Position numbers and translations under genes: made by a program. A stretch of DNA of 64,000 nt from Meandrina meandrites (taxonomy: Eukaryota; Cnidaria; Anthozoa; Scleractinia; Meandrinidae), in NCBI GenBank assembly GCA_963693305.1, contig OY855914.1, forward strand, positions 12,586,903-12,650,902, in the 5' to 3' direction. The notes under the pieces are model-generated. The model was not told the origin of the DNA. It did no database searches and saw only the letters and a list, made by a program, of their open reading frames with translations. The first letter of the stretch is position 1. Each line of letters starts with the position of its first letter. This document shows, in pieces, positions 30,781 through 43,661 of this stretch.

Positions 30781-31137
30781 CAAGGAAACACTTGAAAGCT
30801 TGCTTAATAAAGCGTTCTCTCCCTCTCAAAACCGATGCTTTTATTCTTCTTGTGATCTGGCTGTGAATCCATGCCATTCTGTGAAAACCAGGAACTATGG
30901 CTTGGCTTCTTTTCAACCTCTATCGATGGTTAATCGTGGCCAGAACATGTTCCTTCTCATAAAAATATCGCGAGGTAAAAGGAAACCAACCAACACCTGG
31001 CATTCTAAAAGCAAACGTCTGTAGCCGCCATCTTTAACTCTCTTTCGGCGTTGCAAAGCTGAACAACAACAAAAAAAAAACCAAAACAAAAGGCTGACGA
31101 GGAAATGTGAAATTACTCCAAAATAAATGTCCAAAAA

Positions 31138-31255
31138 GTCTACAACACGGGGTATTCCCAAGCGGTCTCCCAGCCAAGTACTCACCCCGCCCGACAGGAC
31201 TTGACTTCGGTGATCGGACGAGAACCGGTACATTCCCTGTGGTGTGGTCGTAGAC
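31138..31255 (-). rRNA. 5S rRNA gene
   Basis: Consensus sequence; 479 bp to the next copy. Confidence 0.95.
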
Positions 31256-31616
31256 GAAGGAAACACTTGAAAGCTTGCTTAATAAAGCGTTCTCTCCCTC
31301 TCAAAACCGATGCTTTTATTCTTCTTGTGATCTGGCTGTGAATCCATGCCATTCTGTGAAAACCAGGAACTATGGTTTGGCTTCTTTTCAACCTCTATCG
31401 ATGGTTAATCGTGGCCAGAACATGTTCCTTCTCATAAAAATATCGCGAGGTAAAAGGAAACCAACCAACACCTGGCATTCTAAAAGCAAACGTCTGTAGC
31501 CGCCATCTTTAACTCTCTTTCGGCGTTGCAAAGCTGAACAACAACAACAACAAAAAAATCCAAAACAACAGGCTGACGAGGAAATGTGAAATTACTCCAA
31601 AATAAATGTCCAAAAA

Positions 31617-31734
31617 GTCTACAACACGGGGTATTCCCAAGCGGTCTCCCAGCCAAGTACTCACCCCGCCCGACAGGACTTGACTTCGGTGATCGGACGA
31701 GAACCGGTACATTCCCTGTGGTGTGGTCGTAGAC
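31617..31734 (-). rRNA. 5S rRNA gene
   Basis: Consensus sequence; 475 bp to the next copy. Confidence 0.95.
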
Positions 31735-32091
31735 GAAGGAAACACTTGAAAGCTTGCTTAATAAAGCGTTCTCTCCCTCTCAAAACCGATGCTTTTATTC
31801 TTCTTGTGATCTGGCTGTGAATCCATGCCATTCTGTGAAAACCAGGAACTATGGTTTGGCTTCTTTTCAACCTCTATCGATGGTTAATCGTGGCCAGAAC
31901 ATGTTCCTTGTCATAAAAATATCGCGAGGTAAAAGGAAACCAACCAACACCTGGCATTCTAAAAGCAAACGTCTGTAGCCGCCATCTTTAACTCTCTTTC
32001 GGCGTTGCAAAGCTGAACAACAACAAAAAAAAAACCAAAACAACAGGCTGACGAGGAAATGTGAAATTACTCCAAAATAAATGTCCTAAAA

Positions 32092-32209
32092 GTCTACAAC
32101 ACGGGGTATTCCCAAGCGGTCTCCCAGCCAAGTACTCACCCCGCCCGACAGGACTTGACTTCGGTGATCGGACGAGAACCGGTACATTCCCTGTGGTGTG
32201 GTCTTAGAC
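32092..32209 (-). rRNA. 5S rRNA gene, variant C6A, T4 terminator
   Basis: C6A breaks a helix I pair with G113, and the T-run is shortened to TTTTA. Possibly a poorly functional copy. 476 bp to the next copy. Confidence 0.92.
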
Positions 32210-32567
32210 GAAGGAAACACTTGAAAGCTTGCTTAATAAAGCGTTCTCTCCCTCTCAAAACCGATGCTTTTATTCTTCTTGTGATCTGGCTGTGAATCCA
32301 TGCCATTCTGTGAAAACCAGGAACTATGGTTTGGCTTCTTTTCAACCTCCATCGATGATTAATCGTGGCCAGAACATGTTCCTTCTCATAAAAATATCGC
32401 GACGTAAAAGGAAACCAACCAACACCTGGCATTCTAAAAGCAAACGTCTGTAGCCACCATCTTTAACTCTCTTTCGGCGTTGCAAAGCTGAACAACAACA
32501 AAAAAAAAAACCAAAACAACAGGCTGACGAGGAAATGTGAAATTACTCCAAAATAAATGTCCAAAAA

Positions 32568-32685
32568 GTCTACAACACGGGGTATTCCCAAGCGGTCTCC
32601 CAGCCAAGTACTCACCCCGCCCGAAAGGACTTGACTTCGGTGATCGGACGAGAACCGGTACATTCCCTGTGGTGTGGTCGTAGAC
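32568..32685 (-). rRNA. 5S rRNA gene, variant G61T
   Basis: G61T breaks C17-G61 in helix II and lies in box A. 479 bp to the next copy. Confidence 0.92.
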
Positions 32686-33046
32686 GAAGGAAACACTTGA
32701 AAGCTTGCTTAATAAAGCGTTCTCTCCCTCTCAAAACCGATGCTTTTATTCTTCTTGTGATCTGGCTGTGAATCCATGCCATTCTGTGAAAACCAGGAAC
32801 TATGGTTTGGCTTCTTTTCAACCTCTATCGATGGTTAATCGTGGCCAGAACATGTTCCTTCTCATAAAAATATCGCGAGGTAAAAGGAAACCAACCAACA
32901 CCTGGCATTCTAAAAGCAAACGTCTGTAGCCGCCATCTTTAACTCTCTTTCGGCGTTGCAAAGCTGAACAACAACAACAACAACAAAAACCAAAACAACA
33001 GGCTGACGAGGAAATGTGAAATTACTCCAAAAGAAATGTCCAAAAA

Positions 33047-33164
33047 GTCTACAACACGGGGTATTCCCAAGCGGTCTCCCAGCCAAGTACTCACCCCGCC
33101 CGACAGGACTTGACTTCGGTGATCGGACGAGAACCGGTACATTCCCTGTGGTGTGGTCGTAGAC
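33047..33164 (-). rRNA. 5S rRNA gene
   Basis: Consensus sequence; 476 bp to the next copy. Confidence 0.95.
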
Positions 33165-33522
33165 GAAGGAAACACTTGAAAGCTTGCTTAATAAAGCGTT
33201 CTCTCCCTCTCAAAACCGATGCTTTTATTCTTCTTGTGATCTGGCTGTGAATCCATGCCATTCTGTGAAAACAAGGAACTATGGTTTGGCTTCTTTTCAA
33301 CCTCTATCGATGGTTAATCGTGGCCAGAACATGTTCCTTCTTATAAAAATATCGCGAGGTAAAAGGAAACCAACCAACACCTGGCATTCTAAAAGCAAAC
33401 GTCTGTAGCCGCCATCTTTAACTCTCTTTCGGCGTTGCAAAGCTGAACAAGAACAAAAAAAAAAACCAAAACAACAGGCTGACGAGGAAATGTGAAATTA
33501 CTCCAAAATAAATGTCCAAAAA

Positions 33523-33640
33523 GTCTACAACACGGGGTATTCCCAAGCGGTCTCCCAGCCAAGTACTCACCCCGCCCGACAGGACTTGACTTCGGTGATC
33601 GGACGAGAACCGGTACATTCCCTGTGGTGTGGTCGTAGAC
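33523..33640 (-). rRNA. 5S rRNA gene
   Basis: Consensus sequence; 476 bp to the next copy. Confidence 0.95.
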
Positions 33641-33998
33641 GAAGGAAACACTTGAAAGCTTGCTTAATAAAGCGTTCTCTCCCTCTCAAAACCGATGCTT
33701 TTATTCTTCTTGTGATCTGGCTGTGAATCCATGCCATTCTGTGAAAACCAGGAACTATGGTTTGGCTTCTTTTCAACCTCCATCGATGGTTAATCGTGGC
33801 CAGAACATGTTCCTTCTCATAAAAATATCGCGAGGTAAAAGGAAACCAACCAACACCTGGCATTCTAAAAGCAAACGTCTGTAGCCACCATCTTTAACTC
33901 TCTTTCGGCGTTGCAAAGCTGAACAACAACAACAAAAAAAACCAAAACAACAGGCTGACGAGGAAATGTGAAATTACTCCAAAATAAATGTCCAAAAA

Positions 33999-34116
33999 GT
34001 CTACAACACGGGGTATTCCCAAGCGGTCTCCCAGCCAAGTACTCACCCCGCCCGACAGGACTTGACTTCGGTGATCGGACGAGAACCGGTACATTCCCTG
34101 TGGTGTGGTCGTAGAC
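33999..34116 (-). rRNA. 5S rRNA gene
   Basis: Consensus sequence; 476 bp to the next copy. Confidence 0.95.
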
Positions 34117-34474
34117 GAAGGAAACACTTGAAAGCTTGCTTAATAAAGCGTTCTCTCCCTCTCAAAACCGATGCTTTTATTCTTCTTGTGATCTGGCTGT
34201 GAATCCATGCCATTCTGTGAAAACCAGGAACTATGGTTTGGCTTCTTTTCAACCTCTATCGATGGTTAATCGTGGCCAGAACATGTTCCTTCTCATAAAA
34301 ATATCGCGAGGTAAAAGGAAACCAACCAACACCTGGCATTCTAAAAGCAAACGTCTGTAGCCGCCATCTTTAACTCTCTTTCGGCGTTGCAAAGCTGAAC
34401 AACAACAACAAAAAAAACCAAAACAACAGGCTGACGAGGAAATGTGAAATTACTCCAAAATAAATGTCCAAAAA

Positions 34475-34592
34475 GTCTACAACACGGGGTATTCCCAAGC
34501 GGTCTCCCAGCCAAGTACTCACCCCGCCCGACAGGACTTGACTTCGGTGATCGGACGAGAACCGGTACATTCCCTGTGGTGTGGTCGTAGAC
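34475..34592 (-). rRNA. 5S rRNA gene
   Basis: Consensus sequence; 476 bp to the next copy. Confidence 0.95.
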
Positions 34593-34950
34593 GAAGGAAA
34601 CACTTGAAAGCTTGCTTAATAAAGCGTTCTCTCCCTCTCAAAACCGATGCTTTTATTCTTCTTGTGATCTGGCTGTGAATCCATGCCATTCTGTGAAAAC
34701 CAGGAACTATGGTTTGGCTTCTTTTCAACCTCTATCGATGGTTAATCGTGGCCAGAACATGTTCCTTCTCATAAAAATATCGCGAGGTAAAAGGAAACCA
34801 ACCAACACCTGGCATTCTAAAAGCAAACGTCTGTAGCCGCCATCTTTAACTCTCTTTCGGCGTTGCAAAGCTGAACAACAACAAAAAAAAAAACCAAAAC
34901 AACAGGCTGACGAGGAAATGTGAAATTACTCCAAAATAAATGTCCAAAAA

Positions 34951-35068
34951 GTCTACAACACGGGGTATTCCCAAGCGGTCTCCCAGCCAAGTACTCACCC
35001 CGCCCGACAGGACTTGACTTCGGTGATCGGACGAGAACCGGTACATTCCCTGTGGTGTGGTCGTAGAC
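34951..35068 (-). rRNA. 5S rRNA gene
   Basis: Consensus sequence; 476 bp to the next copy. Confidence 0.95.
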
Positions 35069-35426
35069 GAAGGAAACACTTGAAAGCTTGCTTAATAAAG
35101 CGTTCTCTCCCTCTCAAAACCGATGCTTTTATTCTTCTTGTGATCTGGCTGTGAATCCATGCCATTCTGTGAAAACCAGGAACTATGGTTTGGCTTCTTT
35201 TCAACCTCTATCGATGGTTAATCGTGGCCAGAACATGTTCCTTCTCATAAAAATATCGCGAGGTAAAAGGAAACCAACCAACACCTGGCATTCTAAAAGC
35301 AAACGTCTGTAGCCGCCATCTTTAACTCTCTTTCGGCGTTGCAAAGCTGAACAACAACAACAACAAAAACCAAAACAACAGGCTGACGAGGAAATGTGAA
35401 ATTACTCCAAAATAAATGTCCAAAAA

Positions 35427-35544
35427 GTCTACAACACGGGGTATTCCCAAGCGGTCTCCCAGCCAAGTACTCACCCCGCCCGACAGGACTTGACTTCGGT
35501 GATCGGACGAGAACCGGTACATTCCCTGTGGTGTGGTCGTAGAC
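35427..35544 (-). rRNA. 5S rRNA gene
   Basis: Consensus sequence; 481 bp to the next copy. Confidence 0.95.
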
Positions 35545-35907
35545 GAAGGAAACACTTGAAAGCTTGCTTAATAAAGCGTTCTCTCCCTCTCAAAACCGAT
35601 GCTTTTATTCTTCTTGTGATCTGGCTGTGAATCCATGCCATTCTGTGAAAACCAGGAACTATGGTTTGGCTTCTTTTCAACCTCTATCGATGGTTAATCG
35701 TGGCCAGAACATGTTCCTTCTCATAAAAATATCGCGAGGTAAAAGGAAACCAACCAACACCTGGCATTCTAAAAGCAAACGTCTGTAGCCGCCATCTTTA
35801 ACTCTCTTTCGGCGTTGCAAAGCTGAACAACAACAACAACAACAAAAAAACCAAAACAACAGGCTGACGAGGAAATGTGAAATTACTCCAAAATAAATGT
35901 CCAAAAA

Positions 35908-36025
35908 GTCTACAACACGGGGTATTCCCAAGCGGTCTCCCAGCCAAGTACTCACCCCGCCCGACAGGACTTGACTTCGGTGATCGGACGAGAACCGGTA
36001 CATTCCCTGTGGTGTGGTCGTAGAC
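35908..36025 (-). rRNA. 5S rRNA gene
   Basis: Consensus sequence; 479 bp to the next copy. Confidence 0.95.
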
Positions 36026-36386
36026 GAAGGAAACACTTGAAAGCTTGCTTAATAAAGCGTTCTCTCCCTCTCAAAACCGATGCTTTTATTCTTCTTGTGA
36101 TCTGGCTGTGAATCCATGCCATTCTGTGAAAACCAGGAACTATGGTTTGGCTTCTTTTCAACCTCTATCGATGGTTAATCGTGGCCAGAACATGTTCCTT
36201 CTCATAAAAATATCGCGAGCTAAAAGGAAACCAACCAACACCTGGCATTCTAAAAGCAAACGTCTGTAGTCGCCATCTTTAACTCTCTTTCGGCGTTGCA
36301 AAGCTGAACAACAACAACAACAACAAAAACCAAAACAACAGGCTGACGAGGAAATGTGAAATTAATCCAAAATAAATGTCCAAAAA

Positions 36387-36504
36387 GTCTACAACACGGG
36401 GTATTCCCAAGCGGTCTCCCAGCCAAGTACTCACCCCGCCCGACAGGACTTGACTTCGGTGATCGGACGAGAACCGGTACATTCCCTGTGGTGTGGTCGT
36501 AGAC
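36387..36504 (-). rRNA. 5S rRNA gene
   Basis: Consensus sequence; 480 bp to the next copy. Confidence 0.95.
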
Positions 36505-36866
36505 GAAGGAAACACTTGAAAGCTTGCTTAATAAAGCGTTCTCTCCCTCTCAAAACCGATGCTTTTATTCTTCTTGTGATCTGGCTGTGAATCCATGCCA
36601 TTCTGTGAAAACCAGGAACTATGGTTTGGCTTCTTTTCAACCTCTATCGATGGTTAATCGTGGCCAGAACATGTTCCTTCTCATAAAAATATCGCGAGGT
36701 AAAAGGAAACCAACCAACACCTGGCATTCTAAAAGCAAACGTCTGTAGCCGCCATCTTTAACTCTCTTTCGGCGTTGCAAAGCTGAACAACAACAACAAC
36801 AAAAAAAAACCAAAACAACAGGCTGACGAGGAAATGTGAAATTACTCCAACATAAATGTCCAAAAA

Positions 36867-36984
36867 GTCTACAACACGGGGTATTCCCAAGCGGTCTCCC
36901 AGCCAAGTACTCACCCCGCCCGACATGACTTGACTTCGGTGATCGGACGAGAACCGGTACATTCCCTGTGGTGTGGTCGTAGAC
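36867..36984 (-). rRNA. 5S rRNA gene, variant C59A
   Basis: C59A breaks G19-C59 in helix II and lies in box A. 476 bp to the next copy. Confidence 0.92.
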
Positions 36985-37342
36985 GAAGGAAACACTTGAA
37001 AGCTTGCTTAATAAAGCGTTCTCTCCCTCTCAAAACCGATGCTTTTATTCTTCTTGTGATCTGGCTGTGAATCCATGCCATTCTGTGAAAACCAGGAACT
37101 ATGGTTTGGCTTCTTTTCAACCTCTATCGATGGTTAATCGTGGCCAGAACATGTTCCTTCTCATAAAAATATCGCGAGGTAAAAGGAAACCAACCAACAC
37201 CTGGCATTCTAAAAGCAAACGTCTGTAGCCGCCATCTTTAACTCTCTTTCGGCGTTGCAAAGCTGAACAACAACAACAAAAAAAACCAAAACAACAGGCT
37301 GACGAGGAAATGTGAAATTACTCCAAAATAAATGTCCAAAAA

Positions 37343-37460
37343 GTCTACAACACGGGGTATTCCCAAGCGGTCTCCCAGCCAAGTACTCACCCCGCCCGAC
37401 AGGACTTGACTTCGGTGATCGGACGAGAACCGGTACATTCCCTGTGGTGTGGTCGTAGAC
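37343..37460 (-). rRNA. 5S rRNA gene
   Basis: Consensus sequence; 475 bp to the next copy. Confidence 0.95.
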
Positions 37461-37817
37461 GAAGGAAACACTTGAAAGCTTGCTTAATAAAGCGTTCTCT
37501 CCCTCTCAAAACCGATGCTTTTATTCTTCTTGTGATCTGGCTGTGAATCCATGCCATTCTGTGAAAACCAGGAACTATGGTTTGGCTTCTTTTCAACCTC
37601 TATCGATGGTTAATCGTGGCCAGAACATGTTCCTTCTCATAAAAATATCGCGAGGTAAAAGGAAACCAACCAACACCTGGCATTCTAAAAGCAAACGTCT
37701 GTAGCCGCCATCTTTAACTCTCTTTCGGCGTTGCAAAGCTGAACAACAACAAAAAAAAAACCAAAACAACAGGCTGACGAGGAAATGTGAAATTACTCCA
37801 AAATAAATGTCCAAAAA

Positions 37818-37935
37818 GTCTACAACACGGGGTATTCCCAAGCGGTCTCCCAGCCAAGTACTCACCCCGCCCGACAGGACTTGACTTCGGTGATCGGAAG
37901 AGAACCGGTACATTCCCTGTGGTGTGGTCGTAGAC
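37818..37935 (-). rRNA. 5S rRNA gene, variant G37T
   Basis: G37T in the conserved CTCGTCCGATC stretch of helix III and loop C, and within the 13-bp LINE target. 476 bp to the next copy. Confidence 0.92.
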
Positions 37936-38293
37936 GAAGGAAACACTTGAAAGCTTGCTTAATAAAGCGTTCTCTCCCTCTCAAAACCGATGCTTTTATT
38001 CTTCTTGTGATCTGGCTGTGAATCCATGCCATTCTGTGAAAACCAGGAACTATGGTTTGGCTTCTTTTCAACCTCTATCGATGGTTAATCGTGGCCAGAA
38101 CATGTTCCTTCTCATAAAAATATCGCGAGGTAAAAGGAAACCAACCAACACCTGGCATTCTAAAAGCAAACGTCTGTAGCCGCCATCTTTAACTCTCTTT
38201 CGGCGTTGCAAAGCTGAACAACAACAACAAAAAAAACCAAAACAACAGGCTGACGAGGAAATGTGAAATTACTCCAAAATAAATGTCCAAAAA

Positions 38294-38411
38294 GTCTACA
38301 ACACGGGGTATTCCCAAGCGGTCTCCCAGCAGAGTACTCACCCCGCCCGACAGGACTTGACTTCGGTGATCGGACGAGAACCGGTACATTCCCTGTGGTG
38401 TGGTCGTAGAC
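38294..38411 (-). rRNA. 5S rRNA gene, variant T80C, G81T
   Basis: Two adjacent changes at the start of box C, shared by three consecutive copies (38294, 38770, 39246). 476 bp to the next copy. Confidence 0.92.
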
Positions 38412-38769
38412 GAAGGAAACACTTGAAAGCTTGCTTAATAAAGCGTTCTCTCCCTCTCAAAACCGATGCTTTTATTCTTCTTGTGATCTGGCTGTGAATC
38501 CATGCCATTCTGTGAAAACCAGGAACTATGGTTTGGCTTCTTTTCAACCTCTATCGATGGTTAATCGTGGCCAGAGCATGTTCCTTCTCATAAAAATATC
38601 GCGAGGTAAAAGGAAACCAACCAACACCTGGCATTCTAAAAGCAAACGTCTGTAGCCGCCATCTTTAACTCTCTTTCGGCGTTGCAAAGCTGAACAACAA
38701 CAACAAAAAAAACCAAAACAACAGGCTGACGAGGAAATGTGAAATTACTCCAAAATAAATGTCCAAAAA

Positions 38770-38887
38770 GTCTACAACACGGGGCATTCCCAAGCGGTCT
38801 CCCAGCAGAGTACTCACCCCGCCCGACAGGACTTGACTTCGGTGATCGGACGAGAACCGGTACATTCCCTGTGGTGTGGTCGTAGAC
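38770..38887 (-). rRNA. 5S rRNA gene, variant T80C, G81T, A103G
   Basis: Shares T80C and G81T with its neighbours and adds A103G in the conserved GAATACC segment. 476 bp to the next copy. Confidence 0.92.
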
Positions 38888-39245
38888 GAAGGAAACACTT
38901 GAAAGCTTGCTTAATAAAGCGTTCTCTCCCTCTCAAAACCGATGCTTTTATTCTTCTTGTGATCTGGCTGTGAATCCATGCCATTCTGTGAAAACCAGGA
39001 ACTATGGTTTGGCTTCTTTTCAACCTCTATCGATGGTTAATCGTGGCCAGAACATGTTCCTTCTCATAAAAATATCGCGAGGTAAAAGGAAACCAACCAA
39101 CACCTGGCATTCTAAAAGCAAACGTCTGTAGCCGCCATCTTTAACTCTCTTTCGGCGTTGCAAAGCTGAACAACAACAACAAAAAAAACCAAAACAACAG
39201 GCTGACGAGGAAATGTGAAATTACTCCAAAATAAATGTCCAAAAA

Positions 39246-39363
39246 GTCTACAACACGGGGTATTCCCAAGCGGTCTCCCAGCAGAGTACTCACCCCGCCC
39301 GACAGGACTTGACTTCGGTGATCGGACGAGAACCGGTACATTCCCTGTGGTGTGGTCGTAGAC
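39246..39363 (-). rRNA. 5S rRNA gene, variant T80C, G81T
   Basis: Third consecutive copy with T80C and G81T; 483 bp to the next copy. Confidence 0.92.
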
Positions 39364-39728
39364 GAAGGAAACACTTGAAAGCTTGCTTAATAAAGCGTTC
39401 TCTCCCTCTCAAAACCGATGCTTTTATTCTTCTTGTGATCTGGCTGTGAATCCATGCCATTCTGTGAAAACCAGGAACTGTGGTTTGGCTTCTTTTCAAC
39501 CTCTATCGATGGTTAATCGTGGCCAGAACATGTTCCTTCTCATACAAATATCGCGAGGTAAAAGGAAACCAACCAACACCTGGCATTCTAAAAGCAAACG
39601 TCTGTAGCCGCCATCTTTAACTCTCTTTCGGCGTTGCAAAGCTGAACAACAACAACAACAACAAAAAAAAACCAAAACAACAGGCTGACGAGGAAATGTG
39701 AAATTACTCCAAAATAAATGTCCAAAAA

Positions 39729-39846
39729 GTCTACAACACGGGGTATTCCCAAGCGGTCTCCCAGCCAAGTACTCACCCCGCCCGACAGGACTTGACTTCG
39801 GTGATCGGACGAGAACCGGTACATTCCCTGTGGTGTGGTCGTAGAC
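39729..39846 (-). rRNA. 5S rRNA gene
   Basis: Consensus sequence; 476 bp to the next copy. Confidence 0.95.
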
Positions 39847-40204
39847 GAAGGAAACACTTGAAAGCTTGCTTAATAAAGCGTTCTCTCCCTCTCAAAACCG
39901 ATGCTTTTATTCTTCTTGTGATCTGGCTGTGAATCCATGCCATTCTGTGAAAACCAGGAACTATGGTTTGGCTTCTTTTCAACCTCTATCGATGGTTAAT
40001 CGTGGCCAGAACATGTTCCTTCTCATAAAAATATCGCGAGGTAAAAGGAAACCAACCAACACCTGGCATTCTAAAAGCAAACGTCTGTAGCCGCCATCTT
40101 TAACTCTCTTTCGGCGTTGCAAAGCTGAACAACAACAACAAAAAAAACCAAAACAACAGGCTGACGAGGAAATGTGAAATTACTCCAAAATAAATGTCCA
40201 AAAA

Positions 40205-40322
40205 GTCTACAACACGGGGTATTCCCAAGCGGTCTCCCAGCCAAGTACTCACCCCGCCCGACAGGACTTGACTTCGGTGATCGGACGAGAACCGGTACAT
40301 TCCCTGTGGTGTGGTCGTAGAC
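40205..40322 (-). rRNA. 5S rRNA gene
   Basis: Consensus sequence; 476 bp to the next copy. Confidence 0.95.
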
Positions 40323-40680
40323 GAAGGAAACACTTGAAAGCTTGCTTAATAAAGCGTTCTCTCCCTCTCAAAACCGATGCTTTTATTCTTCTTGTGATCT
40401 GGCTGTGAATCCATGCCATTCTGTGAAAACCAGGAACTATGGTTTGGCTTCTTTTCAACCTCTATCGATGGTTAATCGTGGCCAGAACATGTTCCTTCTC
40501 ATAAAAATATCGCGAGGTAAAAGGAAACCAACCAACACCTGGCATTCTAAAAGCAAACGTCTGTAGCCGCCATCTTTAACTCTCTTTCGGCGTTGCAAAG
40601 CTGAACAACAACAACAAAAAAAACCAAAACAACAGGCTGACGAGGAAATGTGAAATTACTCCAAAATAAATGTCCAAAAA

Positions 40681-40798
40681 GTCTACAACACGGGGTATTC
40701 CCAAGCGGTCTCCCAGCCAAGTACTCACCCCGCCCGACAGGACTTGACTTCGGTGATCGGACGAGAACCGGTACATTCCCTGTGGTGTGGTCGTAGAC
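40681..40798 (-). rRNA. 5S rRNA gene
   Basis: Consensus sequence; 480 bp to the next copy. Confidence 0.95.
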
Positions 40799-41160
40799 GA
40801 AGGAAACACTTGAAAGCTTGCTTAATAAAGCGTTCTCTCCCTCTCAAAACCGATGCTTTTATTCTTCTTGTGATCTGGCTGTGAATCCATGCCATTCTGT
40901 GAAAACCAGGAACTATGGTTTGGCTTCTTTTCAACCTCTATCGATGGTTAATCGTGGCCAGAACATGTTCCTTCTCATAAAAATATCGCGAGGTAAAAGG
41001 AAACCAACCAACACCTGGCATTCTAAAAGCAAACGTCTGTAGCCGCCATCTTTAACTCTCTTTCGGCGTTGCAAAGCTGAACAACAACAACAACAACAAA
41101 AAACCAAAACAACAGGCTGACGAGGAAATGTGAAATTACTCCAAAATAAATGTCCAAAAA

Positions 41161-41278
41161 GTCTACAACACGGGGTATTCCCAAGCGGTCTCCCAGCCAA
41201 GTACTCACCCCGCCCGACAGGACTTGACTTCGGTGATCGGACGAGAACCGGTACATTCCCTGTGGTGTGGTCGTAGAC
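41161..41278 (-). rRNA. 5S rRNA gene
   Basis: Consensus sequence; 476 bp to the next copy. Confidence 0.95.
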
Positions 41279-41636
41279 GAAGGAAACACTTGAAAGCTTG
41301 CTTAATAAAGCGTTCTCTCCCTCTCAAAACCGATGCTTTTATTCTTCTTGTGATCTGGCTGTGAATCCATGCCATTCTGTGAAAACCAGGAACTATGGTT
41401 TGGCTTCTTTTCAACCTCTATCGATGGTTAATCGTGGCCAGAACATGTTCCTTCTCATAAAAATATCGCGAGGTAAAAGGAAACCAACCAACACCTGGCA
41501 TTCTAAAAGCAAACGTCTGTAGCCGCCATCTTTAACTCTCTTTCGGCGTTGCAAAGCTGAACAACAACAACAAAAAAAACCAAAACAACAGGCTGACGAG
41601 GAAATGTGAAATTACTCCAAAATAAATGTCCAAAAA

Positions 41637-41754
41637 GTCTACAACACGGGGTATTCCCAAACGGTCTCCCAGCCAAGTACTCACCCCGCCCGACAGGACT
41701 TGACTTCGGTGATCGGACGAGAACCGGTACATTCCCTGTGGTGTGGTCGTAGAC
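41637..41754 (-). rRNA. 5S rRNA gene, variant C94T
   Basis: C94T in box C with the normal T5 terminator; 476 bp to the next copy. Confidence 0.93.
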
Positions 41755-42112
41755 GAAGGAAACACTTGAAAGCTTGCTTAATAAAGCGTTCTCTCCCTCT
41801 CAAAACCGATGCTTTTATTCTTCTTGTGATCTGGCTGTGAATCCATGCCATTCTGTGAAAACCAGGAACTATGGTTTGGCTTCTTTTCAACCTCTATCGA
41901 TGGTTAATCGTGGCCAGAACATGTTCCTTCTCATAAAAATATCGCGAGGTAAAAGGAAACCAACCAACACCTGGCATTCTAAAAGCAAACGTCTGTAGCC
42001 GCCATCTTTAACTCTCTTTCGGCGTTGCAAAGCTGAACAACAACAACAAAAAAAACCAAAACAACAGGCTGACGAGGAAATGTGAAATTACTCCAAAATA
42101 AATGTCCAAAAA

Positions 42113-42230
42113 GTCTACAACACGGGGTATTCCCAAGCGGTCTCCCAGCCAAGTACTCACCCCGCCCGACAGGACTTGACTTCGGTGATCGGACGAGAAC
42201 CGGTACATTCCCTGTGGTGTGGTCGTAGAC
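42113..42230 (-). rRNA. 5S rRNA gene
   Basis: Consensus sequence; 476 bp to the next copy. Confidence 0.95.
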
Positions 42231-42588
42231 GAAGGAAACACTTGAAAGCTTGCTTAATAAAGCGTTCTCTCCCTCTCAAAACCGATGCTTTTATTCTTCT
42301 TGTGATCTGGCTGTGAATCCATGCCATTCTGTGAAAACCAGGAACTATGGTTTGGCTTCTTTTCAACCTCTATCGATGGTTAATCGTGGCCAGAACATGT
42401 TCCTTCTCATAAAAATATCGCGAGGTAAAAGGAAACCAACCAACACCTGGCATTCTAAAAGCAAACGTCTGTAGCCGCCATCTTTAACTCTCTTTCGGCG
42501 TTGCAAAGCTGAACAACAACAACAAAAAAAACCAAAACAACAGGCTGACGAGGAAATGTGAAATTACTCCAAAATAAATGTCCAAAAA

Positions 42589-42706
42589 GTCTACAACATG
42601 GGGTATTCCCAAGCGGTCTCCCAGCCAAGTACTCACCCCGCCCGACAGGACTTGACTTCGGTGATCGGACGAGAACCGGTACATTCCTTGTGGTGTGGTC
42701 GTAGAC
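42589..42706 (-). rRNA. 5S rRNA gene, variant G19A, G108A
   Basis: G19A (helix II) and G108A (end of helix V); G108A recurs two units later at 43544. 480 bp to the next copy. Confidence 0.92.
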
Positions 42707-43068
42707 GAAGGAAACACTTGAAAGCTTGCTTAATAAAGCGTTCTCTCCCTCTCAAAACCGATGCTTTTATTCTTCTTGTGATCTGGCTGTGAATCCATGC
42801 CATTCTGTGAAAACCAGGAACTATGGTTTGGCTTCTTTTCAACCTCTATCGATGGTTAATCGTGGCCAGAACATGTTCCTTCTCATAAAAATATCGCGAG
42901 GTAAAAGGGAACCAACCAACACCTGGCATTCTAAAAGCAAACGTCTGTAGCCGCCATCTTTAACTCTCTTTCGGCGTTGCAAAGCTGAACAACAACAACG
43001 ACAAAAAAAAACCAAAACAACAGGCTGACGAGGAAATGTGAAATTACTCCAAAATAAATGTCCAAAAA

Positions 43069-43186
43069 GTCTACAACACGGGGTATTCCCAAGCGGTCTC
43101 CCAGCCAAGTACTCACCCCGCCCGACAGGACTTGACCTCGGTGATCGGACGAGAACCGGTACATTCCCTGTGGTGTGGTCGTAGAC
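43069..43186 (-). rRNA. 5S rRNA gene, variant A50G
   Basis: A50G at the helix III bulge and start of box A, a TFIIIA and ribosomal-protein contact region in studied systems. 475 bp to the next copy. Confidence 0.92.
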
Positions 43187-43543
43187 GAAGGAAACACTTG
43201 AAAGCTTGCTTAATAAAGCGTTCTCTCCCTCTCAAAACCGATGCTTTTATTCTTCTTGTGATCTGGCTGTGAATCCATGCCATTCTGTGAAAACCAGGAA
43301 CTATGGTTTGGCTTCTTTTCAACCTCTATCGATGGTTAATCGTGGCCAGAACATGTTCCTTCTCATAAAAATATCGCGAGGTAAAAGGGAACCAACCAAC
43401 ACCTGGCATTCTAAAAGCAAACGTCTGTAGCCGCCATCTTTAACTCTCTTTCGGCGTTGCAAAGCTGAACAACAACAACAAAAAAACCAAAACAACAGGC
43501 TGACGAGGAAATGTGAAATTACTCCAAAATAAATGTCCAAAAA

Positions 43544-43661
43544 GTCTACAACATGGGGTATTCCCAAGCGGTCTCCCAGCCAAGTACTCACCCCGCCCGA
43601 CAGGACTTGACTTCGGTGATCGGACGAGAACCGGTACATTCCCTGTGGTGTGGTCGTAGAC
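43544..43661 (-). rRNA. 5S rRNA gene, variant G108A
   Basis: G108A as at 42589; 476 bp to the next copy. Confidence 0.93.
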
